Positions 1 through 5,147 of a DNA stretch of 6,040 nt are shown here, one piece after another. Source of the DNA: Mageeibacillus sp. UBA1243 (GTDB taxonomy: Bacteria; Bacillota; Clostridia; UBA1212); NCBI GenBank assembly GCA_002308595.1, contig DBWH01000061.1:1-6040 (forward strand), read 5' to 3'. The stretch's first letter is position 1; the number at the start of each line of letters is the position of its first letter. The notes beneath the pieces are model-generated. The model searched no databases. It was not told the origin of the DNA and saw only the letters and a program-made list of their open reading frames with translations. The position numbers and the translations under genes are program-made.

Positions 1-1136
1 TGGAGGCGGTCCTTGCGAGGGAGCTTACCGACCTTGGCGTCACCGCGCAGAATACGATAAACGGAAGAATTTACTTCAAGGGCGACATCAGGACACTCGC
101 CAAGGCAAATCTCTGGCTCCGCACGGCCGACAGAATTCTCCTAAATATGGGTGAATTCAAGGCTCTCAGCTTCGAGGAGCTTTTTCAGGGTGTCAAAAGA
201 ATCGCGTGGGAGAAACTGCTTCCCGTTGACGCCAAATTTATCGTCAACGCGCGCTCGGTAAAGTCCAAAATCTACAGTCTGAGGGACATTCAGGCGATTT
301 CGAAGAAGGCGATTGTCGAGAGGCTGAAGCAGGCTTACGGCTGCGAGTGGCTGGAGGAGACGGGCCCGAGGTATATGATCGAGATCGCGTTTCTTGAGGA
401 CAGGGCGACAGTTACGGTCGACACGTCGGGGCACGGTCTCAACAGGAGAGGCTACAGGCAGGAAGTCGGCAAGTCGCCGATCAAGGAGACATTGGCGGCA
501 GGACTCATCATGGTGAGCCGTTGGCGGCCGGACAGACCTCTTCTTGACCCGTTCTGCGGCACCGGAACGTTCGGTATCGAAGCTGCAATGATAGGCATGA
601 ACATCGCGCCCGGTCTCAAAGCTGAGTTTGACGCCGAAAAGTGGCAGGGATTTTGCCCTGAGATCTGGGAGGAGGAGCGCGTGGCTGCCATCAAGGCAAT
701 CAACCGCGAGCCGCACCTTAGGATTTACTGCTCGGACATTGACTATTTCCAGCTGAAGCTTGCCGAGAAGCACGCGGAGCTTGCGGGAGTCAAGGGTCAC
801 ATACATTTCCAGAAAATAGATTTCGCGGAGACGGGCTCGCGCCACGAGTACGGCTTCATTATAACCAACCCGCCCTACGGCGAGAGGCTCCTTGAAAAGC
901 AGGAGGCGGAGGAAATCTACCGCGGCATGGGAAAACATTTTCCGGAAATATTCAAAACCTGGTCGGTGTACGTCATCACCTCGTGCGAGTCTTTCGAAAA
1001 GCTCTACGGCAGGGCGGCGGACAAAAAACGCAAGATTTACAACGGCGGAATCAGGTGCGACTACTACCAGTTTTTCGGTCCGAAACCGCCAAGGCCAAAG
1101 ACCGACGACGCCCCCGAAGTCTTGACGAATCCTTAA
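1..1136 (+). CDS. rlmL: THUMP-domain SAM-dependent RNA methyltransferase (RlmL/YpsC family), 5' end cut by window
   Basis: Likely N2-guanine methyltransferase of 23S rRNA, acting in the cytosol on ribosome precursors; the target is inferred from the family (E. coli RlmL makes m2G2445; the Bacillus relative is YpsC). The reading frame is open from base 3, and the 48 codons before the first in-frame ATG (147) encode conserved family sequence (EAVLARELTDLG, then NLWLRTADRILL). The true start therefore lies upstream, by perhaps 10-20 codons; positions 1-2 fit the end of a Leu codon of the usual GLEA. The N-terminal half is ferredoxin-like plus THUMP (RNA binding, to about 465). Next come the linker motif GHGLNRRGYR (about 429-458), SAM-binding motif I DPFCGTG (546-566) and the catalytic NPPYGERL (867-890). 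About 377 residues are visible, close to full length for YpsC-type proteins. The stop is TAA at 1134. xseB follows after 93 bases. Confidence 0.93.
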   Translation, partial: EAVLARELTDLGVTAQNTINGRIYFKGDIRTLAKANLWLRTADRILLNMGEFKALSFEELFQGVKRIAWEKLLPVDAKFIVNARSVKSKIYSLRDIQAISKKAIVERLKQAYGCEWLEETGPRYMIEIAFLEDRATVTVDTSGHGLNRRGYRQEVGKSPIKETLAAGLIMVSRWRPDRPLLDPFCGTGTFGIEAAMIGMNIAPGLKAEFDAEKWQGFCPEIWEEERVAAIKAINREPHLRIYCSDIDYFQLKLAEKHAELAGVKGHIHFQKIDFAETGSRHEYGFIITNPPYGERLLEKQEAEEIYRGMGKHFPEIFKTWSVYVITSCESFEKLYGRAADKKRKIYNGGIRCDYYQFFGPKPPRPKTDDAPEVLTNP

Positions 1137-1153
1137 ACGGTGGAAAAAGAGGC

Positions 1154-1173
1154 CGGAAAGTGGTAAACTTCCG
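1154..1173 (+). other. short imperfect hairpin between rlmL and xseB
   Basis: CGGAA pairs with TTCCG and GT with AC, with one bulged A (1159) and a five-base loop at 1162-1166. There is no T-run directly after it, so it is not a convincing intrinsic terminator. The gap 1137-1229 holds nothing else recognisable. It may be a weak attenuator, an RNA-processing site, or chance. Confidence 0.3.
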
Positions 1174-1229
1174 ACTATCAAAGGTGCTTTCAAGGCATTA
1201 ATTTTAAAAGAACGGATTGTATCGGCGAT

Positions 1230-1457
1230 ATGGAAATTGTGGAAAATTTAGAGGAAAAAGCTCCGGAAAACGGAAAGGAACAGACTTTCGAGGAAGCATA
1301 CGCAAGGCTCGAGCAGATCGTTTCGAAGATGGAGAGCGGAAAGCTCACCCTTGAGGAGTCCGTCAAGGCCTACGAAGAGGGCGCAAAGCTCGTGAAGTAC
1401 TGCGAGTCGGAGCTTGCAAGATACGAAGAAGTCATTAAGAAGCTTGCCGGAAACTGA
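1230..1457 (+). CDS. xseB: Exodeoxyribonuclease VII small subunit
   Basis: 75-residue protein, normal length for XseB. The small subunit binds the catalytic XseA subunit to form exonuclease VII, which degrades single-stranded DNA from either end in repair and recombination; it has no catalytic site of its own. The family signature is clear: TFEEAYARLEQIV (residues 19-31), the acidic ESGKLTLEESVKAYEEG stretch (35-51), then a helix with Cys58 ending EEVIKKL. It is all-helical, with a variable acidic N-terminus of about 17 residues. The start is ATG 1230. No good Shine-Dalgarno precedes it, so translation initiation may be weak or depend on read-through from upstream. xseA, normally the immediate upstream neighbour, is not here; an RNA methyltransferase gene sits in its place. 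The stop is TGA at 1455. Confidence 0.95.
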   Translation: MEIVENLEEKAPENGKEQTFEEAYARLEQIVSKMESGKLTLEESVKAYEEGAKLVKYCESELARYEEVIKKLAGN

Positions 1458-1484
1458 GAAGGTTCCCTAAGGACGGGCAGAAGA

Positions 1485-1543
1485 GGCGCATGAGCTGTCG
1501 CCGGAGCGGTTTGAAAGCTGCTGCCGGGGACATGTGACGCGCC
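1485..1543 (+). other. long imperfect inverted repeat between xseB and dxs
   Basis: The arms pair as GGCGC (1485-1489) with GCGCC (1539-1543), then a 6x6 internal loop. TGTC (1496-1499) pairs with GACA (1529-1532), followed by a G-G mismatch. CCGG (1501-1504) pairs with CCGG (1524-1527), and AGC (1505-1507) with GCT (1520-1522) across a bulged G. That gives about 16 base pairs in 59 bases. No T-run follows (next bases TTATAG), so it does not look like a normal terminator. It fills part of the only sizeable gap inside the housekeeping cluster and could be an mRNA-processing or stabilising structure, or a decayed repeat. Function unknown. Confidence 0.4.
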
Positions 1544-1652
1544 TTATAGTTACGGCTTTGAAGCTTTATTGCCTTGGCGTTACAGCTTAACGTCAAAGGC
1601 TTGATATTACAAAAGAAAGATAAAAGGGCCGAAAGGCTTTTTTACGCTAAAA

Positions 1653-1658
1653 AGAGGT
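1653..1658 (+). promoter_or_regulatory. ribosome binding site that sets the dxs start
   Basis: AGAGGT lies five bases before ATG 1664 and matches the anti-Shine-Dalgarno over GAGGT. The alternative upstream in-frame TTG at 1574 has no such site and would add 30 residues that do not look like Dxs. Confidence 0.7.
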
Positions 1659-1663
1659 CAAAA

Positions 1664-3580
1664 ATGCTTTTTGAAAAAATGCCCTCGCTGCCGGATGACC
1701 TTGCGGCAATGAACGAGAAAGAAACAGCGGATCTCTGCGCCGCGCTCAGGCAGCGTCTTATTGAGACTGTTGCCGAAAACGGCGGGCATCTTGCGTCCAA
1801 TCTCGGCGTTGTCGAGCTCACGGTCGCGCTGTATTCGATATACAATCCGCACGAGGACAGAATCATATGGGACGTAGGCCACCAGAGCTATGTCCACAAA
1901 ATACTTACGGGCCGCGACGCCGGAATGGATCATCTGAGAAGACCCGAGGGAACTGCGGGTTTTCCGAAGCTTGCCGAGAGCGACGCGGACGCATTTAACA
2001 CGGGTCACAGCTCGACGTCGGTTTCAGCCGCCATCGGTTACGCGAGGGGTTATGCACTGCGCGGCGACAAGAGGCGCGTCATTGCCGTCATCGGCGACGG
2101 AGCGCTCACGGGCGGCATGGCTTACGAGGCGCTGAACGACATTGCCCAGTCCAAAAGCAAGGTCATCGTGGTCCTTAACGACAACGGTATGTCCATCGAC
2201 AGGAACGTCGGCGGCATGTCAAGATACCTCGGAAGGATCCGCAAAAAACACTCCTATCTCAGGGCCAAGAGAAGGCTGAGGCGCTTCCTGAGCAAGATTC
2301 CGGGCATCGGAAAACCGCTCACAAGGCTTCTAACGAGAATGAAAAACCGCGCGAAGCACTGGGTCGTAGAAGGCAAGTTCTTCGAAAATTTAGGACTTTA
2401 CTACCTTGGACCGGTCAACGGCCACGACGTCTACGCGCTCAAGATGATATTTGAACGCGCCAATGAAATCGACGGCCCCGTCCTCGTCCACGTCCAGACC
2501 GAAAAAGGCCACGGCTACGAGCCCGCGCGCGCAAATCCGGAGGTGTTCCACGGCGTTCCCGGCTTCGATCCTGAGACCGGCGAGATACCATGCGGCGGCG
2601 GAAGCTCTCTTTCAAAGGTGTTCAGCAGAACTCTCTGCGACATCGCTGAGAAGGATGAGAACATAATTGCCGTGACGGCCGCCATGTCCATCGGAACGGG
2701 CCTTCAGGAGTTCTCCGAGAGGTTCCCGGGCAGGCTGCTTGACGTAGGCATCGCCGAGCCGCACGCTATCACGATGGCGGCGGGTCTTGTGCTTGCCGGA
2801 GAGAAGCCCGTAACCGTTATTTATTCGACTTTCCTGCAGAGGGCTTACGACCAGCTGCTCCACGACGTTGCGCTCCAGAAGCTGCCGATGGTCATCGGCG
2901 TAGACCGCGCGGGCGTCTGCGGCTACGACGGCGAAACCCACCACGGAATATATGATTTTGCCTACATTGGCGGCATTCCGTTCACTACAATCGCGGCTCC
3001 CTCATCGGCAAGGCAGCTTGACAGCATGCTCCGTATGGCCGTCAGGGTCTACGACAAAGACTCCGAAATTCCCGCCGACAAAAGGCTTTTTGTGATCAGG
3101 TACCCCGCGAAGGACCGTTTTACGTTTGAGGACGACCCGCAGTACATTAAGAGCGAGCTCCGCTACGGAAAGGGCGCCGTCTGCTTTGACAACTGCGGCG
3201 GAAAGCCCGATGCGGTCATTTTCTCCGTTGGCGAGGTCCTCGAGGAGGCCTTCAGGGCAGCCAAAATTCTTGATTCAAAAGGTGTCGGAACCGTTGTTTT
3301 TGATGCCGCGTTCTTCAAACCGCTCGACGAGGATTCGATTGCATCACTTGCGAAAACCGCCAAGGTCATCGCTACCTGCGAAGACGCCGTAAAAGACGGT
3401 GGATTTTCCGAAAAAGTCAGGGTGCTTCTTGCGACCCGCGGCATTGACGTGAAGACCGCCTGCTTCTCGCTCCCGAACGACCTCATCCCGAACGACTCGG
3501 TGATGAACCAGCTCAGGGCGTGCGGAATCAGCGGCGAAAACATTGCCGGCGTCTGCCTTGACATGTTAAAAAATACCTGA
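1664..3580 (+). CDS. dxs: 1-deoxy-D-xylulose-5-phosphate synthase
   Basis: TPP-dependent cytosolic enzyme that condenses pyruvate and glyceraldehyde-3-phosphate to DXP, the first step of the MEP isoprenoid pathway; DXP also feeds thiamin and pyridoxal synthesis. ATG 1664 gives 638 residues, the usual length, beginning MLFEKMPSLPDDL as in relatives. Visible features are GHLASNLGVVELT (41-53), WDVGHQSYVHKILTGR (69-84), the TPP/Mg motif GDG (144-146) to N174, the transketolase pyrimidine domain from about 314 (DVGIAE, Glu365), DRAG (414-417, Arg415), THHG (425-428, His426), Arg479 and a C-terminal transketolase domain (about 515-625). By alignment from memory, Glu365, Arg415, His426 and Arg479 correspond to E. 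coli E370, R420, H431 and R478, so the core catalytic and phosphate-binding residues are kept. Several usually constant neighbours differ (Tyr57, Gly175, Asn252, Pro366, AK after RYP). tlyA follows after 19 bases, probably in the same operon. The ispA gene often found before dxs is absent. Confidence 0.95.
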   Translation: MLFEKMPSLPDDLAAMNEKETADLCAALRQRLIETVAENGGHLASNLGVVELTVALYSIYNPHEDRIIWDVGHQSYVHKILTGRDAGMDHLRRPEGTAGFPKLAESDADAFNTGHSSTSVSAAIGYARGYALRGDKRRVIAVIGDGALTGGMAYEALNDIAQSKSKVIVVLNDNGMSIDRNVGGMSRYLGRIRKKHSYLRAKRRLRRFLSKIPGIGKPLTRLLTRMKNRAKHWVVEGKFFENLGLYYLGPVNGHDVYALKMIFERANEIDGPVLVHVQTEKGHGYEPARANPEVFHGVPGFDPETGEIPCGGGSSLSKVFSRTLCDIAEKDENIIAVTAAMSIGTGLQEFSERFPGRLLDVGIAEPHAITMAAGLVLAGEKPVTVIYSTFLQRAYDQLLHDVALQKLPMVIGVDRAGVCGYDGETHHGIYDFAYIGGIPFTTIAAPSSARQLDSMLRMAVRVYDKDSEIPADKRLFVIRYPAKDRFTFEDDPQYIKSELRYGKGAVCFDNCGGKPDAVIFSVGEVLEEAFRAAKILDSKGVGTVVFDAAFFKPLDEDSIASLAKTAKVIATCEDAVKDGGFSEKVRVLLATRGIDVKTACFSLPNDLIPNDSVMNQLRACGISGENIAGVCLDMLKNT

Positions 3581-3599
3581 AACGAGGGAAAAACTGCCA

Positions 3600-4328
3600 A
3601 TGAGGCTCGACCTGTATCTCACCGAAAACGGAAAATACGCAAGCCGCACGAGGGCCGAAAGAGCCGTCAAGGCCGGCTGCGTCAAGGTCAACGGCAAGAC
3701 CGAAACAAGGTGCTCCGCCGAGGTTTCCGACGCAGATGAGATCGCCTGCCTCCCCGACCCGCTGAAGTACGTCTCAAGGGGCGGCCTCAAGCTTGAGTTT
3801 GCGCTGGATCACTTTGGCGTAGACGTTGAAGGTAAGACGGCAATAGACGTCGGCGCATCGACAGGCGGCTTCACCCAGGTGCTTCTCGAAAGAGGCGCCG
3901 CAAACGTGCTTGCGGTTGACGTGGGTCGCGACCAGCTTGACCCGTCCCTGAAAAGCGACAGACGGGTGACGAGCCTTGAAAAGACAGACGTGAGGTCGCT
4001 CGACCCCGAAGCAACAGGCTTATTTGATATTTTAACGTGCGACTGCTCCTTCATCTCGCTGAAAGAGATACTTCCGGCGGCCGGAAAGCTCATGAAAAGC
4101 GGCTCAAAAGGCATTTTCCTTATCAAGCCTCAGTTTGAGGTGGGACGCGCCAAGGTCGGCAAGAAGGGTGTCGTGAAAGACAAATCGGCAAGGGAAAAAT
4201 CCGTTGCCGTCATAATCGAAGCAGCCGAGGCGCTCGGCTTCAGGGCCGCAAAGCCTGCCGTCGAATCGCCTATAACAGGCGGCGACGGGAACGTGGAGTA
4301 CCTGGTGCTTCTCGAAAAGGAAACGTGA
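3600..4328 (+). CDS. tlyA: TlyA-family rRNA 2'-O-methyltransferase (S4 + FtsJ-like domains)
   Basis: 242 residues. TlyA proteins 2'-O-methylate cytidines in rRNA (23S C1920, and 16S C1409 in the longer type) and affect capreomycin/viomycin sensitivity; many are misnamed hemolysin A. The N-terminal S4 RNA-binding domain covers residues 1-58 (MRLDLYL, then SRTRAERAVKAGCVKVNGK). The linker YVSRGGLKLEFAL leads to a Rossmann methyltransferase with SAM motif DVGASTGG (83-90), AVDVG (105-109), CDCSFISL (147-154) and LIKPQFE (174-180). The likely catalytic tetrad is Lys64, Asp148, Lys176 and Glu233, matching spacing in M. tuberculosis TlyA. The short length and S4 fold starting at residue 1 suggest the 23S-only type, which is inference. 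The start is ATG 3600 with GAGGGA at 3584-3589, a slightly long spacing. Its stop overlaps a possible GTG start of the next gene. Confidence 0.93.
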   Translation: MRLDLYLTENGKYASRTRAERAVKAGCVKVNGKTETRCSAEVSDADEIACLPDPLKYVSRGGLKLEFALDHFGVDVEGKTAIDVGASTGGFTQVLLERGAANVLAVDVGRDQLDPSLKSDRRVTSLEKTDVRSLDPEATGLFDILTCDCSFISLKEILPAAGKLMKSGSKGIFLIKPQFEVGRAKVGKKGVVKDKSAREKSVAVIIEAAEALGFRAAKPAVESPITGGDGNVEYLVLLEKET

Positions 4329-4342
4329 AACGGGAAAACAGT

Positions 4343-4774
4343 ATGGATATATGGGAAAAACTGTATGAAAAGGCAAAAGAGCAGTACCATCCGGAGGAGG
4401 TGTCGCCGTTTGTCTATGCGCACCACGTTGTCTGCGCGCTGGAAGCGGAAAACGGCGAGATTTACACAGGGTTCTGCATTGAGAGTTGCTGCGGCGTAAT
4501 GAACCTGTGCGCCGAAAGGGTTGCGGCGCTCAATATGTACGCAAGCAGCGGCCAGACAAAGGTCAAACGGATAATCGCTTTCCGCGACAGCGCGCCAAAC
4601 GGCGGCGGAAGCGGCATGCCGTGCGGTGCATGCCACGAGTTCTTCTACGAGCTGAATGAAGCCAATGAGAACATGGAGTTCATGGTCGACTACGAAAAGC
4701 GCGAAACGGTCACGCTGAAGGAGCTCCTGCCGGGCTGGTGGGGCAAAGACCGCAAGAAGGATGCGGAAGGATAA
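4343..4774 (+). CDS. Cytidine deaminase-family zinc nucleoside deaminase
   Basis: 143 residues from ATG 4343, chosen because GGGA lies seven bases upstream; an in-frame GTG at 4325, overlapping the tlyA stop, would add six residues. Single-domain CDA fold with the zinc and proton-shuttle motif C-A-E (Cys56, Glu58) and PCGAC (Cys94, Cys97), as in homotetrameric cytidine deaminases. Expected reaction: hydrolytic deamination of cytidine/deoxycytidine to uridine/deoxyuridine in pyrimidine salvage. However, the ribose-contact N-x-E motif of classical CDAs reads C-I-E (45-47), and the VGAAL-type segment is HHVVCALEA. It therefore belongs to a divergent branch, widespread in Clostridia as I recall, that ends in a Leu-Pro-x-Trp-Trp-Gly motif (here 129-134). 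Blasticidin-S-deaminase-like activity or another substrate is possible. No signal peptide. Last gene before a strong terminator, close behind tlyA, so probably the end of the dxs operon. Confidence 0.85.
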   Translation: MDIWEKLYEKAKEQYHPEEVSPFVYAHHVVCALEAENGEIYTGFCIESCCGVMNLCAERVAALNMYASSGQTKVKRIIAFRDSAPNGGGSGMPCGACHEFFYELNEANENMEFMVDYEKRETVTLKELLPGWWGKDRKKDAEG

Positions 4775-4786
4775 AATTTGAGGCAG

Positions 4787-4823
4787 GCGGGGAAGCGGAA
4801 ACAAAACGCTTCCCCGCGCTTTT
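4787..4823 (+). terminator. strong intrinsic terminator after the deaminase gene
   Basis: Perfect 11-bp GC-rich stem: GCGGGGAAGCG (4787-4797) pairs with CGCTTCCCCGC (4807-4817) around a nine-base A-rich loop, followed by GC and TTTT (4820-4823). It begins 13 bases after the deaminase stop. The T-run is short, but the stem is strong. It marks the 3' end of the transcript carrying dxs, tlyA and the deaminase gene. Confidence 0.88.
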
Positions 4824-4834
4824 ACATTGGCGGC

Positions 4835-4869
4835 TTCACCGGAAACAGGGGGTTCACCGAGCCGGTGAA
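4835..4869 (+). repeat. two competing hairpins sharing one arm
   Basis: TTCACCG occurs twice (4835-4841 and 4853-4859), and both copies can pair with CGGTGAA (4863-4869). The near copy gives a 7-bp stem with a three-base loop. The far copy extends to 8 bp (TTCACCGG with CCGGTGAA) with a 19-base loop. A five-T run lies at 4877-4881, seven bases after the shared arm. It may be a backup terminator behind the main one. The exclusive pairing is seen in the sequence; any switching role is speculation. Confidence 0.45.
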
Positions 4870-4897
4870 ACATGCATTTTTAATGAAACCTGCAGCC

Positions 4898-4934
4898 AAA
4901 ACATGTTTTCGGGCACCAAAACTTTTTTGTTTTG
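4898..4934 (+). repeat. palindromes just upstream of the GGDEF gene promoter
   Basis: AAAACATGTTTT (4898-4909) is a perfect 12-base palindrome. It is followed by CAAAAC (4917-4922), six T, and GTTTTG (4929-4934), a 6-bp inverted repeat that ends directly against the -35 hexamer. Their position fits operator sites for a dimeric regulator. The region is AT-rich, so chance is a real alternative. Confidence 0.35.
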
Positions 4935-4963
4935 TTGCTTAATTTAAGCCGATATTATATAAT
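4935..4963 (+). promoter_or_regulatory. sigma-A type promoter for the GGDEF gene
   Basis: The -10 box TATAAT (4958-4963) matches the consensus exactly. A -35 box TTGCTT (4935-4940; the conserved TTG is present, the second half is poor) lies 17 bases upstream. The surroundings are AT-rich, and it follows the terminator and precedes the only downstream gene. Transcription would start near 4970. The weak -35 suggests moderate strength or help from an activator. Confidence 0.6.
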
Positions 4964-4969
4964 TTTTGT

Positions 4970-5147
4970 GAGGAAAATAACCGAGTAAACCCATTTGATT
5001 TTTTCGTAACCGCAAGATGTGCATGGCCGGAAACATGACGAAAACCGCAGGGGACGGGTGAATCATATTGGTTATTTGAACAGCTGAATAGCAAAGAAAC
5101 AGCTTGGCGCCCGAAATATGACGAGCTGAAAGAAAGGAGAATGCGGA
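4970..5147 (+). other. long untranslated leader of the GGDEF gene
   Basis: About 178 bases between the inferred transcription start and the TTG start. A hairpin can form: TTTTCGT (5001-5007) pairs with ACGAAAA (5038-5044), enclosing CATG (5022-5025) paired with CATG (5034-5037) around the loop GCCGGAAA. AACCGCA is repeated at 5008-5014 and 5043-5049. A 14-codon ORF (ATG 5017 to TGA 5061) lacks a ribosome binding site. I could not match the leader to a known riboswitch, including c-di-GMP class I, whose conserved core I looked for because the gene is a GGDEF protein. The strong Shine-Dalgarno at 5134-5139 ends it. Confidence 0.4.
5134..5139 (+). promoter_or_regulatory. ribosome binding site that sets a TTG start
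   Basis: AAGGAG lies eight bases before TTG 5148. The ATG at 5141 is only one base away from it and opens a different frame that soon stops, so the TTG is the supported start of the GGDEF gene. Confidence 0.8.

Noticed and set aside
141..1193. 350-codon antisense ORF opposite the RNA methyltransferase gene
   Set aside because: No family motif; it is a by-product of the codon bias of the real gene, whose SAM and NPPY motifs are unmistakable.
1511..1550. promoter before dxs (TTGAAA at 1511, TATAGT at 1545)
   Set aside because: The two boxes are 28 bases apart, far too long, and at 17-base spacing the -35 is a poor match (CTGCCG). A dxs promoter in this gap stays possible but unsupported.
1574..1663. 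30-residue N-terminal extension of Dxs from a TTG
   Set aside because: Lysine/arginine-rich and unlike any Dxs N-terminus, without a ribosome binding site; ATG 1664 has one and gives the usual length.
3600..4328. hemolysin function of TlyA
   Set aside because: The S4 plus FtsJ-like architecture with the K-D-K-E residues indicates an rRNA methyltransferase; the hemolysin name is historical.
4130..4873. 247-codon antisense ORF across the tlyA end, the deaminase gene and the terminator
   Set aside because: It crosses two real genes and an intrinsic terminator and shows no domain signature.
4977..5060. c-di-GMP class I riboswitch in the leader
   Set aside because: CGCAAG and nearby A-rich bases recall the motif, but the conserved core and the paired P2/P3 helices with their GAAA tetraloop and receptor cannot be built.
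5017..5061. 14-codon ORF in the leader as a leader peptide gene
   Set aside because: No Shine-Dalgarno and no run of regulatory codons; mentioned only as part of the leader.
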